From: JAGOME01 sp039812375
GTDB lineage: Bacteria > Actinomycetota > Actinomycetes > Actinomycetales > Dermatophilaceae
Direction: 5' to 3'
Assembly: GCA_039812375.1 (NCBI GenBank)
Contig: JBDIAO010000004.1
Span: 1-64,000, forward strand
DNA length: 64,000 nucleotides
Position 1 is the first letter of the stretch. The number at the start of each line of letters is the position of its first letter. The notes under the pieces are model-generated. The model was given only the letters and a program-made list of their open reading frames with translations, was not told where the DNA came from and ran no database searches. Shown piece after piece: positions 1 through 7,863 of this stretch. The position numbers and the translations under genes are program-made.

Positions 1-65
1 TGGGCGACTCCGAGCAGGTCCCGGGCCCGTGCTGCGGTCTCCATGGCAGTCGCCGGGGCACTCAT
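1..65 (-). CDS. 5' end of a minus-strand gene, probably AdnB-like ATP-dependent helicase (partial)
   Basis: An ATG on the minus strand (complement of 63-65) overlaps the TGA of the upstream kinase gene as ATGA. An open frame of 21 codons then runs off the window edge. The visible peptide starts MSAPATAMETAARARDLLGV. In actinobacteria the UvrD/AdnB helicase lies close to nudC and uvrD2 and often begins with a short Ala-rich leader before the Q motif. The helicase identity rests on that gene order alone, because no helicase motif is inside the window. Confidence 0.45.
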   Translation of the reverse strand, partial: MSAPATAMETAARARDLLGVA

Positions 66-1204
66 CGGGGTCGGTCCGGCGCGGGCCCATCGGTGTCGGG
101 CACGTCGCCAGTGCCGTGGGCCTCGCCAGTGCCGCGGGCCTCGCCAGTGCCGTGGGCATGGTCCGGGGAGTGGACATCGTCGTCCTCCTCGCCGACCGCA
201 TCCTCCGGCGGCGGAGGCGCGGGCCGGTGGCGGGGCGGCACCGGGGACAGGCTCGTGCGACGGTAGTCATCGCTGCGTTCGGAGGTGTGGACCTCGTCGT
301 CGAGCCGGTGCAGCTGGGTGCCGAGGACGTCGAGCGCCGCCGCGTCCTGGCGCAGGTGTGCGGACTGCAGGCTCGCGAGCAGGTTCAGCTCACTGGCCAG
401 GCGTGCTCGCACGAGCAGGTTGGCGTCGGGGCGCTCCACCCGCGAATGGGCATAGGCCTCCAGGACGGTGTCGAGCGCCTCTGGGGAGGCGAGCTCGACC
501 AGGGAGGCGAAGTCGTCCGCGGGGTCGGCGACCTTGGCATCCTCCCAGCCGAGCACTGCCTTGACCCGCACGTCGGAGGCGTCATCGCCGTCGAGGTGGA
601 CGAGGATTTGGTCACCGGTGAGGTCGCCGTGGACCGGGGTCGGCGCGAAACGCCACAGAGCAACGTCCTCCAAGGCCCGCTCCCAGCGGCTGAGCAGGCC
701 TGCCGGAACCTTCCCGGTGCCTGCCGCCCGGTCGAGGTCGGCGAGCCGTCTGCTCCGATAGGCATCCGGGTCGTAGACCGCCGACCCGGCCTCCTCGAAC
801 AGCCGGGAGTCAGTGTTGTGCAGCGCCGCAAGCGCGCGGCCGATCTCGGCGGCGGGTCCGGGTCCAGCCGGCAGCCCGGTGAAGTCGAGAAGCTCACCGC
901 TGAGGTATGGGTAGACCGCGGCCCGACCTGCGCCGGGCACCGCGGCATACCCCTTCGGCTGCGGCACCGAGAACGGCAGGCGGCGGCCGAGCAGGCCCAG
1001 AAGGGTGAATGCTTGCTCCATGGCCGCGGCGGCGGTCGGAGTTCTCGGAGCCCGGACGACCCACCGCCGGGACTGGGTGTCGACGACGAACGCGACGTCG
1101 AAGAGATGCTCCGGCAGGCTGGGCAGGGCCTCAACGGTCACGGGGTCCAGACCGGGGACGGCGACGCTGGCGAGCGCGGCGAGGTAGGCGGGCGTGCGTT
1201 CCAC
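62..1204 (-). CDS. APH-type phosphotransferase (aminoglycoside/macrolide kinase fold)
   Basis: A 380-aa protein with a GTG start. It has the APH fold signature: a Brenner-like catalytic motif HGDLTGDQ near residue 190 (usual HGDxxxxN, here ending in Q) and a WEDAKVADPADDF metal-binding segment near 220 (usual DWExxxxGDP). The family transfers ATP gamma-phosphate to small hydroxylated substrates; the substrate here is unknown, and the relaxed motif argues against calling it a resistance enzyme. The last 60 residues are a disordered Pro/Glu/Asp tail with repeated GTGEA units. It is divergent from nudC across 41 bp and overlaps the next minus-strand gene by an ATGA. The actinobacterial position next to AdnB/NudC/UvrD2 is common for this family. 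Confidence 0.8.
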   Translation of the reverse strand: MERTPAYLAALASVAVPGLDPVTVEALPSLPEHLFDVAFVVDTQSRRWVVRAPRTPTAAAAMEQAFTLLGLLGRRLPFSVPQPKGYAAVPGAGRAAVYPYLSGELLDFTGLPAGPGPAAEIGRALAALHNTDSRLFEEAGSAVYDPDAYRSRRLADLDRAAGTGKVPAGLLSRWERALEDVALWRFAPTPVHGDLTGDQILVHLDGDDASDVRVKAVLGWEDAKVADPADDFASLVELASPEALDTVLEAYAHSRVERPDANLLVRARLASELNLLASLQSAHLRQDAAALDVLGTQLHRLDDEVHTSERSDDYRRTSLSPVPPRHRPAPPPPEDAVGEEDDDVHSPDHAHGTGEARGTGEAHGTGDVPDTDGPAPDRPR

Positions 1205-1232
1205 CCCGCCACCGTATGCCGCCGGCCCGTCC

Positions 1233-1238
1233 TAGAGT
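1233..1238 (+). promoter_or_regulatory. -10 box of nudC (probable leaderless promoter)
   Basis: TAGAGT lies 7 nt upstream of the GTG at 1246, and no purine-rich ribosome-binding site fits in between. The geometry suggests transcription starts at or next to the start codon. Confidence 0.45.
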
Positions 1239-1245
1239 GGGCGCC

Positions 1246-2196
1246 GTGGCGCGTGGCGACGGACTTCTTCCCCACATCGCGCTCACCGGCGACGCGGTCG
1301 ACCGGTGCGCGCAGGAACGTACCGATCCTGCCCTCTTCGACCGGCTCCTGGCCGACCCGCACACCGCGGTCCTGGAGCTCATCGACGGCGGCGTGCCCGT
1401 CGAAGGCCGCCACGGCGCTCGCCGGCTGCGGTGGCGCACCCCCGTGGCCGGTGACCGGGACCGGCTGTGGATCTTCCTCGGCCGGGATGACAGCACCGAC
1501 CATCCGGCATACCTCGGTGTCGTCGTCGACGGAGGGGAGGCCGCCGACCGGGATATGGACCCAGGGGAGCGCAGCACGCTGCGTTCGGTCGGCGCCGAAC
1601 TGCCGGACAAGGAGGCTCGACTGCTCGCCACGGCGCAGGCACTGGCGAACTGGCACCGGATGCACACCCACTGCCCACGGTGTGGGGCGCCGACCGTCGT
1701 CATCGACGCCGGCTGGGTGCGCCGGTGCACCGCTGACGCCTCCGAGCACTACCCGCGCACCGACCCGGCGGTCATCATGGCGGTCATCGACGACGACGAC
1801 CGGCTGCTGCTGGCCGGGGCGGTCGGGTTCACCGCGACCGGGATGTCCGTGCTGGCCGGGTTCGTGGAGCCAGGGGAGACGATGGCTGATGCGGTGCGCC
1901 GCGAGGTCCGCGAGGAGGTGGGGGTGCAGGTCGGTGACGTCTCCCAGCTTGCCGACCAGCCGTGGCCGTTCCCGACCGGGCTGATGATCGGCTTCGTTGC
2001 CCGTGCGCTGACTCAGGAGCTCACCCTGCAGGACGAGGAGATCCGGAGTGCCCGCTGGTTCACCAGAGCCGAGCTCGACAGTGCGCTGGCTGAGGGATCA
2101 GTGCACATCCCAGGCCGGATTTCGATCTCCCGCAGGCTTATCGAGTACTGGTACGGCGGGCCGATCGATGTCCCCGACGCCAACCTGCGTCGATGA
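1246..2196 (+). CDS. nudC: NAD(+) diphosphatase NudC (Nudix)
   Basis: A 316-aa protein with a GTG start chosen because it gives the usual family length and follows a TAGAGT box by 7 nt; the open frame extends further upstream without homology. NudC hydrolyses NAD(H) to NMN(H) and AMP and can remove NAD caps from RNA. Visible: zinc-ribbon half site C143/C146, the HYPRTDPAVI block (168-177), a complete Nudix box at 205-227 (GFVEPGE...REVREEVGV) and the NudC-specific PWPFP at 239-243. The second zinc pair is reduced to one Cys (C161), so metal binding is altered, a variation I believe occurs in other actinobacteria. Its TGA overlaps the ATG of uvrD2, so the two are translationally coupled. Confidence 0.92.
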   Translation: MARGDGLLPHIALTGDAVDRCAQERTDPALFDRLLADPHTAVLELIDGGVPVEGRHGARRLRWRTPVAGDRDRLWIFLGRDDSTDHPAYLGVVVDGGEAADRDMDPGERSTLRSVGAELPDKEARLLATAQALANWHRMHTHCPRCGAPTVVIDAGWVRRCTADASEHYPRTDPAVIMAVIDDDDRLLLAGAVGFTATGMSVLAGFVEPGETMADAVRREVREEVGVQVGDVSQLADQPWPFPTGLMIGFVARALTQELTLQDEEIRSARWFTRAELDSALAEGSVHIPGRISISRRLIEYWYGGPIDVPDANLRR

Positions 2197-4424
2197 GGGA
2201 CCCGGACTGCGTCCTGGAGGGTTTGGACGCCGAGCAGCGAGAGGTCGCCGCGAACCCGGTCGGTCCCATGGTGGTGCGCGCCGGCGCCGGGACTGGGAAG
2301 ACCCGGGCGATCACTCATCGGATCGCGTATGCCGCGCTCGCCGGCATCCACCAGCCACAGCACGTCCTCGCGCTCACCTTCACCGCGCGCGCGGCCGGCG
2401 AACTGCGCACCCGGGTCCGCCAGCTCGGCGTCGGCGGGGCCCAGGCCCGGACCTTCCACGCCGCGGCCCTGCGCCAGCTGCACTACTTCTGGCCTCAGGC
2501 GGTCGGCGGCGCAGCACCCGAAGTCATGCCCAACAAGGCAGCTGCGGTCGCCGAGGCAACCGCCCGATTGCGGATGCGATTCGATCGCACGGGCATCCGT
2601 GACCTCGCGGCGGAGATCGAGTGGGCCAAAGTCTCGATGATCACCGCGGATGGCTATCCCGCCGCAGCCCGTGCAGCCCGCCGCGAGGCCCCCGGAGTCG
2701 ACCTGACCGCGATGGCGCGGATCATGGCGGCATACCAGGAGGTGACCTCCGCGCGCGGGGCCATCGACTTCGAGGACGTCCTGCTCGTCCTCATCGGGAT
2801 CCTCCAGGAGCACGAACAGGTAGCCCGCGCCGTGCGTGCGCAATATCGGCACTTCGTCGTCGACGAATACCAGGATGTCAATGCCCTGCAGCAGCGGCTG
2901 CTGCAGCTGTGGCTCGGCGAGCGTGCCGACCTGTGCGTGGTCGGGGATCCGGCTCAGACCATCTACTCCTTCACTGGAGCCACGGCGCAGCACCTGCTCG
3001 AGTTCCCGGCCCGCCACCCAGGCGCCAGGGTGGTCGAGCTCACTCGCAATTACCGATCCACACCTCAAATTGTCGCTGTGTCCAACGCTCTGCTCATGGC
3101 CCCAGGTGGTGGCCGGCGTAGCGGCTCGGTCGTGCTGCGCGCCCAGAGAGCGGACGGGCCCTCCCCTCGCCTCCTGCGCTATGCCGATGATGCTGCCGAG
3201 GGGCACGGGGTGGCGCAGCAGATCGGCCGGCTCGTCGCCGAGGGGGCCCCGGCCGGCAGCATCGCCGTGCTGTTCCGGACGAACGCGCAGAGCGAGGTCA
3301 TCGAGGCTGCGCTCGCCCGCGCCGACATCGCCTACCTTGTCCGCGGTGGCGAGCGGTTCTTCGCTCGCAAGGAGGTCCGAGACGCCCTCCTCTTGCTGCG
3401 CGCGGCGGCCCGATCGGACGATGGCTCAGTGCCCCTGCCCGACCTCGTGAGGGACATCCTTCTCGGCGCCGGCTGGTCTCGCCAGCCCCCGGCTGCGGGT
3501 GGGTCCGCTCGGGAGCGCTGGGAGTCCCTGGCCGCGCTGGCCAACCTCGCCGACGAGGTCGCGGCCCTCGGGCAGGAGCAACCCGAAGGTGTGCCCAGTG
3601 CACCCGGGGAAGGCTCCGGGGTCCGCCTCGGCGGGTTCGTGGCCGTCCTCGACGAGCGGGCTGCCGCGCAACACGCCCCGAGTGTGGACGGGGTCACCTT
3701 GGCGTCCCTGCACGCCGCCAAGGGACTCGAGTGGGACCACGTTTTCCTCGTCGGCTGCTCCGACGGGCTGCTCCCCATCGCGGCCGCCGAGGGTCTCGAC
3801 GCGGTCGAGGAAGAACGTCGCCTTCTGCACGTCGGGCTCACCCGGGCCCGGGACACCCTCGAACTGTCCTGGGCAGCGGCACGTCACCCCGGCGGCCGTG
3901 CCGTGCGCCGCCCCTCCCGGTTCCTGGAGGCGGTTGGTGACCTGCTCGGTCTGGCCCCCGTCGGGGATCCGACGCGCGCGGGGCGCGCGGGGCGTCCGGG
4001 GCGTGCGGGGCGGGGGCGAGGGGGGAGCGCGGGGTCCGGGCGGACGAACAAGACACCCGTCACCTGCCGAGGGTGCGGCATACCGCTCACCGCGGCGGCT
4101 CAACGCACGGTGGGTCGGTGCGAGGCATGCCCACCGACCTACGACACGGACCTGTTCGAGGCGTTGCGCGCGTGGCGGTTGGCGACGGCAACAGAACAGG
4201 GGGTCCCGGCGTATGTCGTCTTCACCGATGCGACCCTTACCGCGATCGCCGAGTGCCTGCCTGCCGACCGGGGTTCGCTCGCCGGGATCCGGGGGGTGGG
4301 CGCCGCCAAACTGGACCGTTATGCCGACGACGTCCTGGCCCTGGTGTCGCAATCGGCTGGGTCGGCTGGGTCGGCTGGGTCGCAGCTGCAGCCGGCAGGA
4401 TCTGACTCTGTGGTGTCTCAGTGA
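2193..4424 (+). CDS. uvrD2: ATP-dependent DNA helicase UvrD2 (SF1A, with HRDC domain)
   Basis: A 743-aa SF1A 3'-5' helicase. Motifs in order: Walker A GAGTGKT (31-37), LTFTARAA (Ia), DEYQDVN (motif II, near 224), DPAQTIYSFTGA (III), LTRNYRST (IV), TLASLHAAKGLEWD (V) and HVGLTRARD (VI). A Gly/Arg-rich linker (about 600-620) leads to a tetracysteine CxxC...CxxC element near 624-645 and a C-terminal HRDC domain (about 660-735), the arrangement of mycobacterial UvrD2. The tail ends in three SAG repeats from a 9-bp tandem repeat. The ATG overlaps the nudC stop by 4 bp. The family acts in DNA repair and replication-associated unwinding. Confidence 0.93.
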   Translation: MRDPDCVLEGLDAEQREVAANPVGPMVVRAGAGTGKTRAITHRIAYAALAGIHQPQHVLALTFTARAAGELRTRVRQLGVGGAQARTFHAAALRQLHYFWPQAVGGAAPEVMPNKAAAVAEATARLRMRFDRTGIRDLAAEIEWAKVSMITADGYPAAARAARREAPGVDLTAMARIMAAYQEVTSARGAIDFEDVLLVLIGILQEHEQVARAVRAQYRHFVVDEYQDVNALQQRLLQLWLGERADLCVVGDPAQTIYSFTGATAQHLLEFPARHPGARVVELTRNYRSTPQIVAVSNALLMAPGGGRRSGSVVLRAQRADGPSPRLLRYADDAAEGHGVAQQIGRLVAEGAPAGSIAVLFRTNAQSEVIEAALARADIAYLVRGGERFFARKEVRDALLLLRAAARSDDGSVPLPDLVRDILLGAGWSRQPPAAGGSARERWESLAALANLADEVAALGQEQPEGVPSAPGEGSGVRLGGFVAVLDERAAAQHAPSVDGVTLASLHAAKGLEWDHVFLVGCSDGLLPIAAAEGLDAVEEERRLLHVGLTRARDTLELSWAAARHPGGRAVRRPSRFLEAVGDLLGLAPVGDPTRAGRAGRPGRAGRGRGGSAGSGRTNKTPVTCRGCGIPLTAAAQRTVGRCEACPPTYDTDLFEALRAWRLATATEQGVPAYVVFTDATLTAIAECLPADRGSLAGIRGVGAAKLDRYADDVLALVSQSAGSAGSAGSQLQPAGSDSVVSQ
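4353..4379 (+). repeat. Three 9-bp tandem repeats in uvrD2 tail
   Basis: Three consecutive copies of TCGGCTGGG encode SAG SAG SAG at the C terminus of UvrD2. The region is likely disordered and slippage-prone. Confidence 0.9.
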
Positions 4425-4474
4425 GACCCCGGATCCGTGGCTTCACCCCGGGAACATTCCGGGGCCAAGCCACC

Positions 4475-4495
4475 TTTTCGGGGTGACCCCGAAAA
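4475..4495 (+). terminator. Hairpin after uvrD2
   Basis: A perfect 9-bp stem TTTTCGGGG / CCCCGAAAA with a 3-nt loop lies 50 bp past the uvrD2 stop. A second weaker CCCCGG...CCGGGG hairpin precedes it at about 4446-4464. Likely a terminator before the next gene. Confidence 0.6.
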
Positions 4496-4530
4496 CGTGG
4501 GACGGGGGGGGTGGGGTTGCTCGGGAGCAG

Positions 4531-4536
4531 TACCGT
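4531..4536 (+). promoter_or_regulatory. -10 box, probable leaderless promoter of the Cys-pair miniprotein
   Basis: TACCGT ends 7 nt before the ATG at 4544, and no ribosome-binding site is present. Confidence 0.4.
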
Positions 4537-4543
4537 CAGACCC

Positions 4544-4735
4544 ATGCCGACCCCACCCGAGCGCATCGCCTGCGCAACTTGTGGAACCGTTCCCGTCGAC
4601 GACACCGCGACCGCGGTTGCGCGGGGCACCTGGTCTCGCGGGATCGAGAACGGGCGGGTCGTGTGGACCTGTACGCAATGCACTCGCAGGCACGCCCGCG
4701 CCATCGAGGGAAAGCTCGACTCCGACTGGTGGTAG
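4544..4735 (+). CDS. Small conserved actinobacterial protein with two CxxC knuckles
   Basis: A 63-aa protein, MPTPPERIACATCGTVP at the N terminus. CATC (residues 10-13) and CTQC (about 45-48) form a four-cysteine zinc knuckle of rubredoxin/ribbon type. It ends in a charged helix and WW. Such short zinc-ribbon proteins are frequent beside uvrD2/nudC in actinobacteria, and no function is assigned. The ATG was preferred over an upstream in-frame start because of the TACCGT box 7 nt away. Its stop lies inside a 22-bp direct repeat. Confidence 0.7.
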   Translation: MPTPPERIACATCGTVPVDDTATAVARGTWSRGIENGRVVWTCTQCTRRHARAIEGKLDSDWW

Positions 4736-4776
4736 CGCCTGCGCCGCGCGTGTAGTGGTAGCGCCTGCGCCGCGCG
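4729..4776. repeat. Two 22-bp direct repeats (period 26)
   Basis: Copies at 4729-4750 and 4755-4776 are identical. The first contains the stop codon of the upstream small gene. Confidence 0.9.
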
Positions 4777-4801
4777 CGGCCACCCCGCCTGGCCGCCGCG
4801 C
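4772..4801. terminator. Hairpin between convergent genes
   Basis: GCGGCCA / TGGCCGC forms a 7-bp perfect stem, extendable past one bulge by GCGC/GCGC. It lies between the plus-strand miniprotein and the minus-strand AarF gene and probably serves both. Confidence 0.5.
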
Positions 4802-4815
4802 GTGGCCTCGAGAGC

Positions 4816-6153
4816 TCAGGGCAGTGGCGCCGGCAAGCGAGACTCGTCGATACCGGGCAGGTGGGCGACCATGATTTCGCGGATCGGCACAGTACCGCCG
4901 ATCTGGGCCAGGACCCCGATTCCGCCGAGCCACACCCGGTGGATGAGCAAGTAGTCCGGGGGCAGGTTGAGCTTGGTGCCGACGAGGAAGTCGGGGGAGC
5001 GCGGGTCCCGGATGGAGGCTGCGACCGAGCGCAGCCATCGGCGGTCGATGTGGAACTCCTCATGCTGTAGTGGCTCGAGGAAGCGGACGAGGTAGCGCTG
5101 CAGCGCCTCCGGCTCGACATGGACTCCGTGCCGGATGAACCCCTCGCTCGCCAGGCCCTCGGCGAGGGTGTCCGCCTCCCCGGCGAGGGCTGCGGTGACG
5201 AGAGTGCCGATCGCTGTAGGCAACCCTGCGGGGAGCCGGTCAACGGCACCGAAGTCGAGGACCCCGAGTCGACCGTCCGGGGTGATCCGGAAGTTGCCCG
5301 GGTGCGGGTCTGCATGTAGCAGCCGGGCTCGGTTCGGCCCGCGGAGCAGGAACTCGAGATAGAGATCCGCTGCCTGGTCCCGCTGTTCGGTCGTGCCCTT
5401 GGCGATGATCTTCGACAGCGGTGTGCCGGCGACCCACTCGGAGACCAGGACATGACCACTGGCGATGAGGACGTCGGGGACCAGAACATCCTCGTCGCCG
5501 GCGAAGGCACGGGCGAAGGCCCGCTGATTGCGCGCTTCGAGGGTGTAGTCGAGTTCTTCGCTCATCCGTGCGATGAGCTCGTCGGTGATGGGCTTGACGT
5601 CAACGCCCGGCAGCACGGTCGCGGCCATCCGGGCGAGTCGGGCGATCTGGGTGAGGTCGGAGAGCAGGGCCGGCCCGGCCCCCGGGTACTGGATCTTCAC
5701 GGCGACGTCACGGCCATCCCGCCACACCGCCCGGTGCACCTGGCCGATCGAGGCAGCCGCCACCGGTGAATCCTCGAAGGAGGCGAACTTGGCGCTCCGC
5801 CAGCGCGGCCCCAGCTCACGGGCCAGGACCTTGTGCACCGTCGTGGTGGGCATGGCCGGACCGGACTCTTGGAGTCTGGTCAAGGTGGCGCGATACGGCG
5901 CAACGAGCTCCTCAGGCATCGCCGCCTCCATCACGGACAGGGCCTGTCCGAACTTCATCGCCCCACCCTTGAGCTGGCCCAGCACCGAGAAGATCTGCTC
6001 TGCGGTGCGGGCCTGGATCTCGGCAGCAACCGCCTCGGCGCTCTTACCCCCGACCCGCTTGCCCAGCCCGACCGCGGTGCGCCCGGCATACCCCAGCGGC
6101 ACCGAAGCCAGCCGCGCCGTGCGGCTGATCGCGGTGCGCGGGATGTCGCTCAT
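4816..6153 (-). CDS. AarF/UbiB/ADCK-type atypical kinase
   Basis: A 445-aa protein of the ABC1/ADCK/UbiB kinase-like family. Signatures: the inhibitory KxGQ motif (KFGQALS), the Ala-rich loop VAAASIGQVHRA replacing the Gly-rich loop, VAVKIQYPG, catalytic LLHADPHPGNF and metal-binding VLDFGAVDR. Family members support ubiquinone or menaquinone-linked and lipid metabolism; the actinobacterial target is unknown. The ATG at 6153 was chosen over a GTG at 6171 because GGGAAG directly precedes it and it lies just past the upstream stop (6164-6166). It is the last gene of a short minus-strand operon with the ThiF-like gene. Confidence 0.88.
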   Translation of the reverse strand: MSDIPRTAISRTARLASVPLGYAGRTAVGLGKRVGGKSAEAVAAEIQARTAEQIFSVLGQLKGGAMKFGQALSVMEAAMPEELVAPYRATLTRLQESGPAMPTTTVHKVLARELGPRWRSAKFASFEDSPVAAASIGQVHRAVWRDGRDVAVKIQYPGAGPALLSDLTQIARLARMAATVLPGVDVKPITDELIARMSEELDYTLEARNQRAFARAFAGDEDVLVPDVLIASGHVLVSEWVAGTPLSKIIAKGTTEQRDQAADLYLEFLLRGPNRARLLHADPHPGNFRITPDGRLGVLDFGAVDRLPAGLPTAIGTLVTAALAGEADTLAEGLASEGFIRHGVHVEPEALQRYLVRFLEPLQHEEFHIDRRWLRSVAASIRDPRSPDFLVGTKLNLPPDYLLIHRVWLGGIGVLAQIGGTVPIREIMVAHLPGIDESRLPAPLP

Positions 6154-6163
6154 CTTCCCATTC

Positions 6164-6901
6164 TCACGCACTCGTGCGCTCGGGCCCTTCCCGGCTGCAC
6201 GTGCAGCCGGGATGTCGGGGCCAGTGTCGGTGGATCAGCGCGGGCACCGGGGTGTGCACCTCGGTGGACACCCCGGCCAGTGACGTGTCGCCGGCGATGA
6301 CGTCGAGGATGACGGCGGCGGTCACCGCGCTGGCGAGGATGACCAGGCTCGGCTCGGGGCCGCTGTCGACGGGGGCGACCAGGCCGGTCCAGGCTGCCCC
6401 ATCCGGGGAGCGCACCGGCCGACCCCGGGCTCGTTGCGCGCGGGCGAGGTCGTGGCAGGTCAGGCACGAGGACCGGCCCGGCACGACCAGTGGTCCGACG
6501 CGCACCCGGTGCACGCCAACCCGAACGGGCAGGTGGGGTATGCCGCCGACCCACCAGGGGCGGGCTCGGGCTGGGTCGGCGCTGCCGCGGCCAATGAGGA
6601 CCACGGCGTTCAGGAACGCCCGCGGATCACCGACCTCGATGTCCACAGCGGCAGCCTCGGCAACCCACGCCCCCTGCAGCGTGCGCACTCCGAAGCGGCG
6701 CAGGTGTGCCCCGACGAGGTCGGTCACCTCTCCCCGGCCGTCGAGCAGCACCCGTGGTGTTGCCGCCGGCCACCGGCCGCCAGGTCCAGTGGTTTGCGTG
6801 ATGCCCATTCGCACTTCTCCCTCGTCCGGGTCGACCCGGACGGCTCGTCCGCGGCGACTCGGCCAATGTGGCACAGCGGCCGCCACAGCGTCCGGCGTCA
6901 T
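6164..6901 (-). CDS. ThiF/cyclodehydratase-like E1-family protein, degenerate
   Basis: A 245-aa protein. The first ATG giving a family-like N terminus (MTPDAVAAAVPHWPS) is used; upstream in-frame sequence is Arg/Pro-rich and unlike a protein. The segment VPGRSSCLTCHDLARAQ (CxxC) and the C-terminal WPRHPGCTC match the Cys4 zinc site of ThiF/TOMM E1-like proteins. The nucleotide-binding GxGxxG region of classical E1 enzymes is not recognisable (VVLIGRGSADP may be its remnant), so ATP-dependent activation is doubtful. It sits 10 bp upstream of the AarF gene, which suggests co-transcription. The family is widespread in actinobacteria without a known role. Confidence 0.6.
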   Translation of the reverse strand: MTPDAVAAAVPHWPSRRGRAVRVDPDEGEVRMGITQTTGPGGRWPAATPRVLLDGRGEVTDLVGAHLRRFGVRTLQGAWVAEAAAVDIEVGDPRAFLNAVVLIGRGSADPARARPWWVGGIPHLPVRVGVHRVRVGPLVVPGRSSCLTCHDLARAQRARGRPVRSPDGAAWTGLVAPVDSGPEPSLVILASAVTAAVILDVIAGDTSLAGVSTEVHTPVPALIHRHWPRHPGCTCSREGPERTSA

Positions 6902-7017
6902 CCACAGGCCCGGCTTGGCAGGCCTGGCTCGGTCTGAGCGACCTGGGCCTGGGGCAGGCGACGGGCGACGGCCCCGACCGCTGGTGCAGTCGGGGCCGTC
7001 GGCAGAGACGGTGGGCG

Positions 7018-7179
7018 TCAGGCCTTGCCGAGGATGCGGTTGAGGTTCGTGCCGCACACCGGGCACTTCCCCTTGGCCATCCGGCGGCCATTCTCCGAGA
7101 CGACGACGTTGCCGGTCGTCTCACGCTTCTCCTTGCACTTCACGCAGTAGAAGTCGCCCGTGTAGGTCTCTTTTGCCAT
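7018..7179 (-). CDS. DUF5679 zinc-ribbon miniprotein
   Basis: A 53-aa protein beginning MAKETYTGDFYCVKC. Two CxxC pairs (CVKC, CPVC) form a zinc ribbon and the C terminus is Lys-rich. The start is set by AAGGAG 8 nt upstream; a longer frame has no such signal. These highly conserved actinobacterial proteins are annotated DUF5679, with no experimental function known to me. It is separated from the ThiF-like gene by about 115 bp. Confidence 0.85.
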   Translation of the reverse strand: MAKETYTGDFYCVKCKEKRETTGNVVVSENGRRMAKGKCPVCGTNLNRILGKA

Positions 7180-7260
7180 CGCTGGAGTCTCCTTGGTCCA
7201 TGGTGCGGCGACAGGTGTCACCCTCGGCCCAGCGTACGGGAGGGTCCCGGACGGCCCCGG

Positions 7261-7863
7261 TTACGGCACGGTGGCACCCAACCCACCGTCACTGAGCCCA
7301 GTGGCTCGCAGGGCGGCGTCGACGAGTCGGGCCACTTCTCCGCTCGGCCCCTCGGGAAGGTCGACGACCGGCCACCATCGGACGTCGAGGGACTCCGCGC
7401 TGACTGTCGGCTGAGCGCCGACGGGGAGAACGGCGGCATACCGGATGTCGAGGTGTTCCCGGCAGCGCCCGAAGTCCCCGTTCAAGACGTGCCGGTCGAG
7501 TTCGACGATCTGCGCACGCGGGGCCACACCCTCGATGCCGGACTCCTCCCGGGCCTCTCGGGTGGCTGCAGCGTGCGGGTCGGTGTCGGTGGGCTCGAGA
7601 TGACCACCGAACTGGAGCCACCGTCGGGCTCGACGATGCAGCGCGAGCAAGGTGTGCCCGCCGGCGGCGTCGAGCACCACGCACGACGCCGTGAGGTGCG
7701 CAGGGGGGCCCTCCTTGAGGACGACGTCAGGCCAGGCGTGCAGCCGGTCCAAATAGACCGATCGCAGCTCCCGCTGGGCATCGTCCGTCGGGTCGTATGC
7801 CGTCAGGGCCGCCAGCGTCGCTGCATGCAGCGCCGCGACCGAAGGGTCAAGGCGGGCCCTCAC
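7261..7863 (-). CDS. Nudix hydrolase
   Basis: A 200-aa protein with a Nudix box in the middle: GGHLEPTDTDPHAAATREAREESGI carries the G-x5-E-x7-REx2EESG pattern with a small insertion. Unlike NudC it has no zinc ribbon or PWPFP, so the substrate (a nucleoside diphosphate derivative) is open. The GTG start overlaps the stop of the upstream zincin-like gene as GTGA, implying coupled translation. Confidence 0.85.
   Translation of the reverse strand: MRARLDPSVAALHAATLAALTAYDPTDDAQRELRSVYLDRLHAWPDVVLKEGPPAHLTASCVVLDAAGGHTLLALHRRARRWLQFGGHLEPTDTDPHAAATREAREESGIEGVAPRAQIVELDRHVLNGDFGRCREHLDIRYAAVLPVGAQPTVSAESLDVRWWPVVDLPEGPSGEVARLVDAALRATGLSDGGLGATVP

Noticed and set aside
29..1984. 651-codon plus-strand open frame over the first 2 kb
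   Set aside because: Overlaps the real kinase gene (minus) and nudC in another frame; Arg/Gly/Pro rich.
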